A stretch of 19,101 nucleotides of DNA from Alphaproteobacteria bacterium UBA4588 (GCA_002387605.1 DGJU01000027.1:44739-63839); one strand, 5' to 3'; positions 7,252 through 14,727 are shown, numbered from the stretch's first letter. Notes: generated by a model not told the origin, from the letters alone. A program made the numbers and translations.

Positions 7252-8187
7252 CTAAGAACGATTATTATGAAGGGCAAGCTGGCCGGCAATCGTCGCCGCC
7301 TCAGCATCAATCGTAATATAGGGAATATTAAAATGGGTAAAGGCCTGCTCATAGGCAATACGCATCACCGCGCTGGCAATTAGTGTTACAGGCTGGCCAC
7401 TGGCCTCAATATAAGGACGCATAGCGGCAATCTCACTGCCAATACATATCCCAGACAGCCTGTCTCTGTTCGTTGATGTATCAAAGCCGCCCGTTACTGT
7501 GCCAGCACGAAGTAAAAACGCATGATGCAATACTCCCAAGGGCTGCAATGCCATATCAAGTCCGTCAAAAAAGGCAGGTGAGAGGTGAGTGGTGCTCTGT
7601 TCTTCAGATAAAACCCCGCTTACGACCGAATAACGAGATAGCACAGCAAACAGCTCTCCTGTCATGAAAGTTGCAAAGCCTTCAATAGCGCCGCCCCTCT
7701 GGGCAATCCATTTTGCATGGGTGCCCGGAATACAGATTAATGTTCCTATATCCCTGCCCTTTTCTTGGGATTGGGTGAGAATAAGGCTGCCAAAAAACTG
7801 CGTTTCTTCGCCGCGCATTACATCTATATGATCAGGCAGGCCCAAAGACGGTGCTGCGATACCCGGCACAATACGAATATCCAGATCATGATGTTCCAGA
7901 ACAAAGAGGTTTTTGGCAAAATCATCAAAACTCTGCTGGCCAGTCAGATAAGGTGCTTCGCGCCACCCAAGCGTACTGCCAATCATCCCACTCATTAAAA
8001 TAGGTGGCGGATTATCAGCAACCTCTAGCGCGTCAAGGGTTACGGTAAGCTGCGCAGCAAAATTACCCTCCGGCACATTCATGATACCGGCATCCGAGGC
8101 AAAACGAGCGCCGCTTTCTCCGGCTTCAGTGACAATAACGGCACGCAGCGCGCTTGTTCCCCAGTCAATCAGTACAACATCATTCAT
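7252..8187 (-). CDS. dgoK: 2-dehydro-3-deoxygalactonokinase
   Basis: A 311-residue sugar-acid kinase of the DgoK family (ASKHA fold). It phosphorylates 2-dehydro-3-deoxygalactonate with ATP and so provides the substrate of the aldolase encoded next to it. Motifs in order: LIDWGTSALRA at 6-16 (phosphate-1 loop), MSGMIGSTLGWREAPYL at 65-81, VMRGEETQ at 123-130, IPGTHAKW at 153-160 (phosphate-2 region) and FMTGELF at 174-180. All are typical of the family, and the length is slightly above that of E. coli DgoK (about 290). The ribosome binding site (AGGGGAG, reading the minus strand) is strong and overlaps the stop codon region of the upstream yaiI-like gene, 11 bp away, so the three genes likely share a transcript. 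The galactonate dehydratase (dgoD) is not in the window. Confidence 0.92.
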   Translation of the reverse strand: MNDVVLIDWGTSALRAVIVTEAGESGARFASDAGIMNVPEGNFAAQLTVTLDALEVADNPPPILMSGMIGSTLGWREAPYLTGQQSFDDFAKNLFVLEHHDLDIRIVPGIAAPSLGLPDHIDVMRGEETQFFGSLILTQSQEKGRDIGTLICIPGTHAKWIAQRGGAIEGFATFMTGELFAVLSRYSVVSGVLSEEQSTTHLSPAFFDGLDMALQPLGVLHHAFLLRAGTVTGGFDTSTNRDRLSGICIGSEIAAMRPYIEASGQPVTLIASAVMRIAYEQAFTHFNIPYITIDAEAATIAGQLALHNNRS

Positions 8188-8198
8188 ATTTTACTCCC

Positions 8199-8696
8199 CT
8201 AGCCTGCAACCTGCCGCAACAATATTTCAAGCTGGTGTGAGAAGGCTGATCTTTGCTGCTTGCCAAAGGATGATCCGCTTGATTGATGAAATGGATTGGC
8301 ACTGCGGATATCAGCCATCAGGTCTCGCATTGCCAGAACCTGTCCAATATTATCTTTGGTAAGGGGGCGGCCATCGGGGCGCAAAGCGCACGCCCCGCCC
8401 TCTATCACGCGGGCCGCAAGCGGAATATCATTTGTGACCACAATATCGCCATCTGTTGCTTCATCTGCTATCCATTTATCAGCTTCATCAGCGCCCTGTG
8501 CGACAATTTTTAACCTTACCAAGGGATCAGCCCCCGGCCGAATACCGCCATTAGAGACCATAATAACAGGCACATTATGCCGGCGGGCACAGGTCACAAT
8601 CTCATCACGCACCGGACAGGCATCAGCGTCAACAAACACTGTTGAGGCCCGGGGTGATAAAGCTGTATCATCAGAATGAGGTTCTTTGTTTGTCAT
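8199..8696 (-). CDS. YaiI/YqxD (UPF0178) family protein, PIN-like fold
   Basis: A 165-residue member of the conserved UPF0178 family. VFVDADACPVRDEI (about residues 20-33) is the signature N-terminus, with Asp23 and Asp25 and the Cys-Pro pair. VSNGG comes at 47-51, QGADEADKWI at 67-76, and IVVTNDIPLAARVIEGGA at about 85-102, each acidic residue matching the expected metal-binding cluster of this PIN-like fold. The family is predicted to include nucleases acting on RNA, but no biochemical role is firmly established, so I give no gene function. The first roughly 15 residues are poorly conserved and the ribosome binding site before the chosen ATG is weak, so a slightly later start is possible. 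It is the first gene of the run leading into dgoK and dgoA. The co-location is probably transcriptional convenience rather than a shared pathway. Confidence 0.9.
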   Translation of the reverse strand: MTNKEPHSDDTALSPRASTVFVDADACPVRDEIVTCARRHNVPVIMVSNGGIRPGADPLVRLKIVAQGADEADKWIADEATDGDIVVTNDIPLAARVIEGGACALRPDGRPLTKDNIGQVLAMRDLMADIRSANPFHQSSGSSFGKQQRSAFSHQLEILLRQVAG

Positions 8697-8786
8697 ACCC
8701 TACAGATATGCCAGACTGACTTTCAGGAAACAACAGCAGATATCCACATCACAGGGTAATGACACCCACAATGAAGGTTTCATTTT

Positions 8787-9200
8787 ATGTCAGATTTTTC
8801 ACTGGATCACCGGCTTGAACGAGATACGCTTTTTATCGCGCGCCAAAATGGATGTCAGATAAGACTGATGGATGACGCACGCTACCGCTGGCTTGTCCTG
8901 ATCCCCGAACTCTCAGGGATACGCGACTGGCATGACCTGCCTGATGAGACTGAACAGGATATGCTATCGCTCACTAAAAGCATGAGCAATTTATTAAAAC
9001 AGTCTGAAAATGCTGATAAAATCAATGTTGCTTCTTTAGGTAACATGGTACCCCAATTTCATCTTCACCTGATTGCTCGGCACGAAGATGATGCGGCCTG
9101 GCCCGGCCCAGTCTGGGGCGTTGGGGCAGCAGAACCTTTTAGCGATGAGCAAGCCAAAGCCATTATTCATATGATGCAGGACCTACTGGCTTCAGCCTGA
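8787..9200 (+). CDS. HIT-family (histidine triad) nucleotide-binding protein
   Basis: This 137-residue protein has the HIT fold: an N-terminal strand DTLFIARQNGCQIRLMDDARYRWLVLIP (residues 13-40), a helix, then NVASLGNMVPQFHLHLIARH (80-99). The triad motif is Q90-F-H92-L-H94-L. The usual first His is Gln, while the middle His (the nucleophile in Hint/Fhit proteins) and the last His are kept. The following DDAAWPGPVWGVG segment is characteristic of the proteobacterial subgroup that carries this Gln. Substrates in the superfamily include nucleoside phosphoramidates and dinucleoside polyphosphates; which applies here is unknown. AAGG about 10 bp upstream supports the ATG. It is divergent from the yaiI-like gene across 90 bp and precedes the photolyase pair on the same strand by 111 bp, with a possible weak stem-loop between. 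Confidence 0.9.
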   Translation: MSDFSLDHRLERDTLFIARQNGCQIRLMDDARYRWLVLIPELSGIRDWHDLPDETEQDMLSLTKSMSNLLKQSENADKINVASLGNMVPQFHLHLIARHEDDAAWPGPVWGVGAAEPFSDEQAKAIIHMMQDLLASA

Positions 9201-9254
9201 TAGGATGAGTTTTAGCTGCTGCGGTAAAAAAGACTTTGCTGAAACCAATCCGAA

Positions 9255-9298
9255 GCTCTCTTACATACGGATAAAGAGCAGTTATCATTGTTTTTTTT
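9255..9298 (+). terminator. Possible weak terminator-like stem-loop between HIT gene and photolyase genes
   Basis: GCTCTCTT (9255-9262) can pair with AAAGAGC (9273-9279) if one base bulges, and a run of eight T lies at 9291-9298. The stem is short and the T run begins 11 bases after it, which is not the usual arrangement. It may equally be part of the promoter/leader of the photolyase operon. Confidence 0.25.
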
Positions 9299-9311
9299 CA
9301 GGTATTTTTGA

Positions 9312-10769
9312 ATGACACCACGCACACTCCACTGGTTCCGGCATGATTTACGGCTTGCTGACAACCCTGCCCTCACCAAAGCCGCTTCTGAAGGGCTTGT
9401 CACGCCTATCTTTATTCTGGATGACGAGGCCGCAGGGGATGATAGGCTTGGCGGCGCAACCCGAGTCTGGCTTCATCATGCGCTGAAAAGCTTAAATGTG
9501 TCTGTTGAAAATAACCTCATTGTGATGAGCGGTGACGCCGAAACCTGCTTGCACCGCATCATAGAGCAAACCGGCGCAACAATACTGACCTTCACAACAA
9601 GCTATGCCCCTTGGCAGGTTGAACAGGATGCTCAGATTACAAAACGGTTACTTGAGCAGGGTGTCACAGTTATCCAAGAAAGCGGTTCTGTCTTATGGGA
9701 GCCTGAACAGGTTCAAAAAGCAGATGGGACGCCCTACAGAGTCTTTACGCCGTTCTATCGGCGTGGGTGCCTCAATCTTACCCAGCCCCGCTTCCCGCTT
9801 GCGCCGCCTGACATTACCTTTGCTGAGCCTGTGCAAGCCTGCCCGTCTGGCGCGCTGGCCATTGATAGCCTAAACCTGCTGCCAGAGCGCCCTTGGGGCG
9901 ATGAGATATGTGCCGGATGGGATATTTCAGAAGCCGGCGCTCATGAACGGCTAGCAGAGTTTGTTGATGATGGCCTCAGCAATTATAAAGAGGGCCGCAA
10001 TTTTCCCGACAAGCCTCATGTTTCACGCCTCTCGCCCTATATGCGTTTTGGTCAGGTTTCTGCGCATCAGGCATGGTATGCGGCTGATGGCATTCTGCCA
10101 GAACATGACAGCCAACGTGAAACATTCAGATCAGAGCTTGGCTGGCGTGAATTTTCTCATAATCTTGTGATGCAAAACCCAGATATCAGAACAAAAAATA
10201 TTCAGACGAAATTTGATGCCTTTGGCTGGCGTGATGATAACGCCGCCCTCACAAGCTGGCAGACAGGTATGACAGGGTTTCCGATTGTTGATGCTGGTAT
10301 GCGTGAGCTGTATCAGACCGGCTATATGCATAACCGTGTGCGTATGATTGTCGGCTCGTTTCTGGTCAAAAACCTGCTATTGGACTGGCGTCATGGCGAA
10401 CGCTGGTTCTGGGACTGCCTGTTTGATGCTGACTTTGCCAATAACCGGGCAGGATGGCAGTGGATTGCAGGCTGCGGCGCCGATGCCGCTCCCTACTTCA
10501 GGGTGTTTAACCCTGTTACCCAAGGGCAGAAATTTGATGCAGACGGGCATTATACGCGAAAATATGTACCAGAGCTTAGCAAGCTGCCCTCAAAATATCT
10601 TTTTGCACCATGGGAGGCGCCCAGCACAATTCTCCAGCATGCTGGCGTTACATTAGGCACTACCTATCCAAAACCTATTGTTGATTTGAAGGCATCACGC
10701 TTGCGCGCTCTTGATGCGTTCGCTGACCTCAAACTAGCCGCCAACGCCGCAGTAGAAGAACAGATATGA
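9312..10769 (+). CDS. phr: Class I deoxyribodipyrimidine (CPD) photolyase
   Basis: This 485-residue flavoprotein repairs cyclobutane pyrimidine dimers using blue or near-UV light. The N-terminal antenna domain starts LHWFRHDLRLADNPAL (residues 6-21). The C-terminal FAD domain contains LSPYMRFGQVS (240-250), SELGWREF (274-281) with its catalytic-region Glu, TGFPIVDAGMREL, MHNRVRMIVGSFLVKNLLLDW (339-359) and NNRAGWQW (377-384). The electron-transfer tryptophans fall at W306, W359 and W382, the same numbers as in E. coli PhrB, and the length is close to it (472). The antenna (folate or deazaflavin) cannot be decided from the motifs I can see. The last codons overlap the start of the next photolyase gene (ATGA at 10766-10769). 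AGGT about 9 bp before the ATG is the likely ribosome binding site. Confidence 0.95.
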   Translation: MTPRTLHWFRHDLRLADNPALTKAASEGLVTPIFILDDEAAGDDRLGGATRVWLHHALKSLNVSVENNLIVMSGDAETCLHRIIEQTGATILTFTTSYAPWQVEQDAQITKRLLEQGVTVIQESGSVLWEPEQVQKADGTPYRVFTPFYRRGCLNLTQPRFPLAPPDITFAEPVQACPSGALAIDSLNLLPERPWGDEICAGWDISEAGAHERLAEFVDDGLSNYKEGRNFPDKPHVSRLSPYMRFGQVSAHQAWYAADGILPEHDSQRETFRSELGWREFSHNLVMQNPDIRTKNIQTKFDAFGWRDDNAALTSWQTGMTGFPIVDAGMRELYQTGYMHNRVRMIVGSFLVKNLLLDWRHGERWFWDCLFDADFANNRAGWQWIAGCGADAAPYFRVFNPVTQGQKFDADGHYTRKYVPELSKLPSKYLFAPWEAPSTILQHAGVTLGTTYPKPIVDLKASRLRALDAFADLKLAANAAVEEQI

Positions 10770-12289
10770 GTACGCTTCGCCTTATATTAGGGGACCAGTT
10801 AAGTCCCGAGATTTCTTCACTGAAAGATGCCGATAAATCACGTGATATCATATTATTATGTGAAGTATTCGATGAAGCCGTCTATGTAAAACATCATCAG
10901 AAAAAAATCGCTTTTCTATTTTCTGCCATGCGGCATTTCGCGGCTAGCCTGTCAGATGCGGGCTGGAATGTTGATTATGTCCGTCTTGATCAGGACGGCA
11001 ATAGCCACAGCTTTTCAGGCGAAGTTGCGCGGGCTGTTGAGCGGCATGCACCCGAAAGCGTGATTGCAACATTTGCCTCTGAATGGCGTGTCTTAACTGA
11101 AATGCGCGATTGGGAAAATACCCTGCCTTGTGCGGTTGAGCTGCGAGACGATGACCGTTTTTATTGTAGCCTTGATGAGTTTGCGACCTGGGCAGATGGC
11201 CGCAAACAGCTTCGCATGGAATATTTCTACCGCGAGCTTCGGCGCAAGACAGGCATTTTAATGTCCGGGAATGACCCGATTGGTGGTCAGTGGAACTATG
11301 ATGCAGAAAACCGGGGGCGTGCACCTGACGGGCTTGAGGTTCCCAAACATACTAGTTTTGTCCCTGATGATATAACAAATGAAGTGCTTAACCTTGTTGA
11401 AGACCGGTTTGGCGATCATTTTGGCAAGCTTCGCCCGTTTGAATTTGCCGTCACTCATGAGCAGGCAGCCTATGTTCTCGACCGGTTTATCGCAGAACGC
11501 CTGCCGCTCTTTGGTACCTATCAAGATGCCATGGTGGAAGGCGAGCCCTTTATGTTTCATGCCCATATAGGGCTTTACCTGAATTGCGGCCTACTTAGCC
11601 CACAACAGGCCATCATAGCCGCAGAAAATGCCTATCATGCAGGGGCAGCCCCGCTGAATGCTACCGAAGGGTTTATCCGTCAGATTCTCGGCTGGAGAGA
11701 GTTTGTCCGCGGCCTTTACTGGCTAAAGATGCCTGAATATGCCGAACAGAATGCGCTTGAGGCTCACCGTCCCTTGCCGGCTTTTTTCTGGACTGCTGAT
11801 ACCAAGATGAACTGCCTCAAGCAATGTGTTTCAGAAACCCGCGATCATGCCTATGCCCATCATATCCAAAGGCTGATGGTGTTAGGGAATTTTGCCTTAC
11901 TAGCTGGACTTTCCCCAAAGGAAGTCAATGAATGGTTTATGATCGTATATGCAGACGCCTATGAATGGGTTGAATTACCGAATGTATCAGGCATGGCGCT
12001 CTATGCTGATGGGGGTGTTCTGGCAAGCAAGCCCTATGCATCTGGCGGCGCTTATATTGAACGAATGTCCAATTACTGCCGGTCCTGTCACTATAAAGTA
12101 AAACAGAAAAACGGTGAACAGGCTTGTCCGTTCAACTATCTTTACTGGGATTTTCTTATCCGGCATCAAGACCGATTATCTGGTAATGCGCGCATGGGTA
12201 TGATGTACCGGACGCTGGCTAAAATGAGTGATGAAAAAAGGGCGGCTATTCTAACAGATTCGCAGCGTTTCCTTTCTGAATTATCCTGA
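10766..12289 (+). CDS. Iron-sulfur bacterial cryptochrome/photolyase, probable (6-4) photolyase (PhrB-like)
   Basis: A 507-residue FeS-BCP family protein of the same length as Agrobacterium PhrB, which repairs (6-4) photoproducts. The N-terminus LRLILGDQLSP (4-14) is the family's antenna-domain start. The four [4Fe-4S] cysteines are at C350, C438, C441 and C454, numbers identical to PhrB. HAYAHHIQRLMVLGNFALLAG (361-381) carries His365/His366, the active-site pair. W342 and W390 of the PhrB electron path are present, but position 391 is Phe instead of Tyr. GGWREF-like GWREFVRGLYWL (309-320) and YADAYEWVELPNV (395-407) are FAD-pocket segments. The PhrB group uses a lumazine antenna. It is translationally coupled to the CPD photolyase gene, giving one operon for both main UV lesions. 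A signalling role (as for Rhodobacter CryB) instead of repair is the main alternative. Confidence 0.93.
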   Translation: MSTLRLILGDQLSPEISSLKDADKSRDIILLCEVFDEAVYVKHHQKKIAFLFSAMRHFAASLSDAGWNVDYVRLDQDGNSHSFSGEVARAVERHAPESVIATFASEWRVLTEMRDWENTLPCAVELRDDDRFYCSLDEFATWADGRKQLRMEYFYRELRRKTGILMSGNDPIGGQWNYDAENRGRAPDGLEVPKHTSFVPDDITNEVLNLVEDRFGDHFGKLRPFEFAVTHEQAAYVLDRFIAERLPLFGTYQDAMVEGEPFMFHAHIGLYLNCGLLSPQQAIIAAENAYHAGAAPLNATEGFIRQILGWREFVRGLYWLKMPEYAEQNALEAHRPLPAFFWTADTKMNCLKQCVSETRDHAYAHHIQRLMVLGNFALLAGLSPKEVNEWFMIVYADAYEWVELPNVSGMALYADGGVLASKPYASGGAYIERMSNYCRSCHYKVKQKNGEQACPFNYLYWDFLIRHQDRLSGNARMGMMYRTLAKMSDEKRAAILTDSQRFLSELS

Positions 12290-12296
12290 AGATATT

Positions 12297-12330
12297 CTGC
12301 TGATACGACTATTTCACTTGCTATCAGCAG
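12297..12330. repeat. 9-bp perfect inverted repeat after the photolyase operon
   Basis: CTGCTGATA (12297-12305) and TATCAGCAG (12322-12330) are perfect inverted repeats with a 16-base loop, beginning 8 bp after the stop codon at 12287-12289. No T run follows, so a simple intrinsic terminator is unlikely. A second bulged hairpin (TAAG-G-CTTA flanked by AGC/GCT, 12337-12353) follows at once and shares the CAGCAG/GCTGAT words, so the two could pair in alternative ways before the next gene. Confidence 0.4.
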
Positions 12331-12386
12331 GTTAACAGCAGTAAGGCTTAGCTGATGTTTTCCTGCCTCCTGAAAAGCGCTCTTTT

Positions 12387-13316
12387 ATGACATTTATTAC
12401 ACGTTTTTCCTCCCATCCCTTTTATGGCATTGCGGTGGCTTTTATCGGTGCGCTGATTATCACGCCGGATACTGTCTTCATGCGCCTTTCAGAAATGGAT
12501 GCCCTTCAAATGCTGTTTTGGCGGGGTCTGGCTATGGCGGGCGTGCTGTTTGGGGCATGGCTTATTGTTTCCCGAGGCTCATTGCGAGAAGAGACGGCTA
12601 ACTTTTTGCGGCCACGCGCTCTTCTTGTAACGCTATGCTTCATGTTAAGCGCTATTGCCTTTACGCTTGGCATCGCTAGTGCGCCGGTGTCGATTATTCT
12701 TTTCGGGGTTGCCTGTGCGCCTCTGTTTGCAGCTTTATTCTCATGGCTGCTCATGTCAGAACGCACGCCGCCCCTGACTTATCTGTTTATGACCATCGCT
12801 ATGACTGGCATTGCTGTTGCGGTTTATGAGCCAGCCGGCAGTGCGCCTGTTATTGAGGGCATGGGACCACTTGCAACAGGGGCGTTTTTGGGCCTATCTG
12901 CGGGCGCCTGTATTGGCTTGTCCTTTAGCCTGCTTCGGAGCGATAACAGCATCCCTATTCTGCTGATAAATTGCGGCGGGGGTCTCCTTGCAGCTGCCTG
13001 TGCGCTCATATTTGCCCTTGTGACAGGATATCCGCTTCAAACACTTGGTACTGGCGATTTGCCCGCTATTCTGATTTCTGGCGGGATTATTCTGCCCGCT
13101 TCTTTTTTTCTGCTTGGCTATGCAACGCGGTTTACCGCTGCTGCTAATGTCAGCCTTTTTATGCTGCTTGAAACAGTATTAGGCCCCATATGGGTCTGGC
13201 TGGTGGTGGATGAGCGCCCAACAAATCAGATGATTATCGGCGGCGGACTGGTGGTTGCAAGCCTTATCGCCTATCTTATCTGGTCAATGAGACGGCCGGC
13301 AGCTCAGAATAGCTAG
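12387..13316 (+). CDS. EamA-family (drug/metabolite transporter superfamily) permease
   Basis: This 309-residue protein has ten predicted spans in two EamA repeats. Repeat one runs from GIAVAFIGALIITPDTVFMRL through WRGLAMAGVLFGAWLIV to ISPVSIILFGVACAPLFAALFSWLLMSERTP-like helices. Repeat two ends with ANVSLFMLLETVLGPIWVWLVVDERPTN and a last span LVVASLIAYLIWSMRR. It is clearly not a recent duplicate of the EamA protein encoded at 5503-6462, as the two differ throughout. Substrate is unknown; family members export amino acids, nucleosides, drugs or siderophore-like molecules, or import metabolites. No strong ribosome binding site is seen. It lies 97 bp after the photolyase pair with inverted repeats between. 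The stop codon overlaps that of the convergent GST-like gene (CTAG, 13313-13316). Confidence 0.88.
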   Translation: MTFITRFSSHPFYGIAVAFIGALIITPDTVFMRLSEMDALQMLFWRGLAMAGVLFGAWLIVSRGSLREETANFLRPRALLVTLCFMLSAIAFTLGIASAPVSIILFGVACAPLFAALFSWLLMSERTPPLTYLFMTIAMTGIAVAVYEPAGSAPVIEGMGPLATGAFLGLSAGACIGLSFSLLRSDNSIPILLINCGGGLLAAACALIFALVTGYPLQTLGTGDLPAILISGGIILPASFFLLGYATRFTAAANVSLFMLLETVLGPIWVWLVVDERPTNQMIIGGGLVVASLIAYLIWSMRRPAAQNS

Positions 13317-13996
13317 GCCTGCCCGCGTCCAAAAAGGACTGGCGGGGCGTCCTCCTGCCAGAGCGCGTATTTTACCATCACAGAGCTAAACATCTCACTT
13401 GTGAGGAAATCCTGCAGCCATGCCTGTAAAAACGGCCATTCCTGCTCATCAAACCAGCTTTCATCTGCTATCCGGAACTGACGTATAAAGGGCAAGCTAG
13501 CATAATCCATCAGCCCGATCGCCGCGCCCGATAAAAAGGGCTGGCGTGCAAGAGATATATTGATGTCAGAAAGAAAAGTAGCGCCGACAGCACGGTAGGC
13601 CAGCCCGTCGATTGGCGCGCCCTCTTCTGTGCGGTAACGGGTCGCATATTTATATTTATCTAATGCTGTTTTAAACGGCCCTTCAAGCTGGTCAAGAAAC
13701 GCTATGACCGCCTGCTTATCGCGATGATAGCACTCAAGCCAGCCAGCAGGGTCTCCTGAGGTATCAAGCGCCCAGAACATAATATCACGGCTTTCATCAA
13801 GAATTATGCCGTCGTCTAATTCCAGAACAGGAACTGTTGCTTTGGATGATACAGCCCGAAAGGCTGCCGGCTTGTCCCGTAACAGGATTTCACGCAATCC
13901 AACAGTAAGACCGCTTGCCATTACAGCCATCCGGGCGCGCATCGCATACGGGCATCGCCGAAAACTCCAAAATATAGGGGGGGCAATCTGGTGCAT
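13313..13996 (-). CDS. Glutathione S-transferase-like protein
   Basis: A 227-residue cytosolic GST-fold protein. The N-terminal thioredoxin-like domain has the strand IFWSFRRCPYAMRARMA (8-24) with a CPYA motif at C15, which suggests glutaredoxin-like or Cys-type (beta/omega class) chemistry. KATVPVLEL (52-60) supplies the cis-proline (Pro56), and LDESRDIMFWALD (66-78) carries the Glu-Ser that binds the gamma-glutamyl part of glutathione. The remainder is the helical C-terminal domain, including FLSGAAIGLMDYASLPFIRQF, which corresponds to the GST N-capping box region. Possible roles are deglutathionylation or detoxification; no substrate can be read from sequence. It lies 13 bp downstream of the hugZ-like gene on the same strand, so both are probably on one transcript. 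Its end overlaps the convergent EamA gene by 4 nt. Confidence 0.88.
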   Translation of the reverse strand: MHQIAPPIFWSFRRCPYAMRARMAVMASGLTVGLREILLRDKPAAFRAVSSKATVPVLELDDGIILDESRDIMFWALDTSGDPAGWLECYHRDKQAVIAFLDQLEGPFKTALDKYKYATRYRTEEGAPIDGLAYRAVGATFLSDINISLARQPFLSGAAIGLMDYASLPFIRQFRIADESWFDEQEWPFLQAWLQDFLTSEMFSSVMVKYALWQEDAPPVLFGRGQA

Positions 13997-14009
13997 TATA
14001 TCACGCCAC

Positions 14010-14570
14010 TCATGAAGATGTCAGATGGTCTGCTAGGGCAAAGTCAGGCCCTGTTACATCATAGGCAGAGGCAAAACCGGTGACAAGAAGACCCTGTTTT
14101 GGCGTAATTTCAAAAAGGTGAAAATCTGTGAAGGGTTTTATCACTGACATCACCGGACCATGTCTCTGGCCAATAGCTGCACAAATCTCATCAAATTGCG
14201 GGGTATCACGGGCTATCTCTTTTACATCAGCAAGAAAAGTCAGCCGGACCCGCGCCCAAATATTCTGCGCTGTATGCTCATCTTCAATAAGCTGAAACTG
14301 CATATCAGCTTTTGATAACAATGCGCGCACATGGGCGGCTAATTCACTGGCAAAACAATAAAAATGCCCGTCCTGCCGTATAAAAGGAGATTGTCCGGGG
14401 GCTATTTTTATAGCTGGCGCATTCTCCTCACTAGCCTCTAGCATAGCTGTTATTATACCAAGGGTCTGGGCAGTTTGAAGCAATGTGTCGCGCGCACGCT
14501 CAGCTTTTCTGCGGGACTTAAGCACTGCTGCGTCTGCCACATTATCTGGCTGCTCTTTATCGCTTTGCAT
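14010..14570 (-). CDS. HugZ-like / pyridoxamine 5'-phosphate oxidase-fold protein
   Basis: This 186-residue protein resembles the HugZ family (split beta-barrel, FMN-binding-like fold). Family marks are HFYCFASELAAHVRALLSKADMQFQLIEDE (about 69-98), the helix-strand in which related proteins carry 'SxLAxHtxNL..np.vSlm..ED', then NIWARVRLTFLADVKEI (104-120), and DFHLFEITPKQGLLVTGFASAYDV (149-172), the conserved HugZ end. Characterised members bind and degrade haem or act in haem use. Iron control is possible, but no clear iron-regulator box was identified. The ribosome binding site AAGGTGAGGG just before the ATG is good. Upstream a 9-bp word is directly repeated (14582-14602). The gene is divergent from the DsbA-family gene and precedes the GST-like gene. 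Haem binding is inferred from the family only, and a generic flavin-fold protein is the alternative. Confidence 0.82.
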   Translation of the reverse strand: MQSDKEQPDNVADAAVLKSRRKAERARDTLLQTAQTLGIITAMLEASEENAPAIKIAPGQSPFIRQDGHFYCFASELAAHVRALLSKADMQFQLIEDEHTAQNIWARVRLTFLADVKEIARDTPQFDEICAAIGQRHGPVMSVIKPFTDFHLFEITPKQGLLVTGFASAYDVTGPDFALADHLTSS

Positions 14571-14581
14571 ACCCTCACCTT

Positions 14582-14602
14582 ATTTTGGACGTGATTTTGG
14601 AC
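14582..14602. repeat. Tandem direct repeat ATTTTGGAC upstream of the HugZ-like gene
   Basis: ATTTTGGAC occurs at 14582-14590 and again at 14594-14602, a 12-bp period, starting 12 bp upstream of the HugZ-like start codon. It could be a binding site for a regulator of that gene or chance. A perfect 8-bp palindrome, CTCCGGAG (14611-14618), and a short inverted repeat TATCG/CGATA (14626-14644) follow toward the divergent gene. Confidence 0.4.
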
Positions 14603-14717
14603 TTGCGCTTCTCCGGAGGAGTTTTTATCGTCTTTTTTTCGATATGGACCAATGCTAGCAGATGTGAAGGCTTATCGTCCTCATTTATGAATTGCCCCTG
14701 CAAACAGCTGACCTTCT

Positions 14718-14721
14718 GGAG
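14718..14721 (+). promoter_or_regulatory. Ribosome binding site that decides the DsbA-family start
   Basis: GGAG at 14718-14721 lies 6 bp before the ATG at 14728. A longer frame would begin at a TTG at 14692 but has no comparable site, and the added residues are not conserved-looking, so the ATG is preferred. Confidence 0.6.
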
Positions 14722-14727
14722 TTTTTA

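Noticed and set aside
8296..8679. 127-codon plus-strand frame opposite the YaiI-like gene
   Set aside because: The minus strand encodes a clear UPF0178 protein over the same bases; the plus frame has no recognisable motif.
10944..11324. 126-codon antisense frame in the FeS photolyase gene
   Set aside because: It is rich in His/Gln/Arg and has no motif, while the sense strand is strongly conserved coding sequence.
5503..13316. The two EamA permease genes as a recent duplication
   Set aside because: Their sequences differ throughout beyond the shared fold, so they are separate family members.
14692..14727. TTG-started N-terminal extension of the DsbA-family protein
   Set aside because: The ATG at 14728 has GGAG at ideal spacing and the extra 12 residues look unlike the family's N-terminus.
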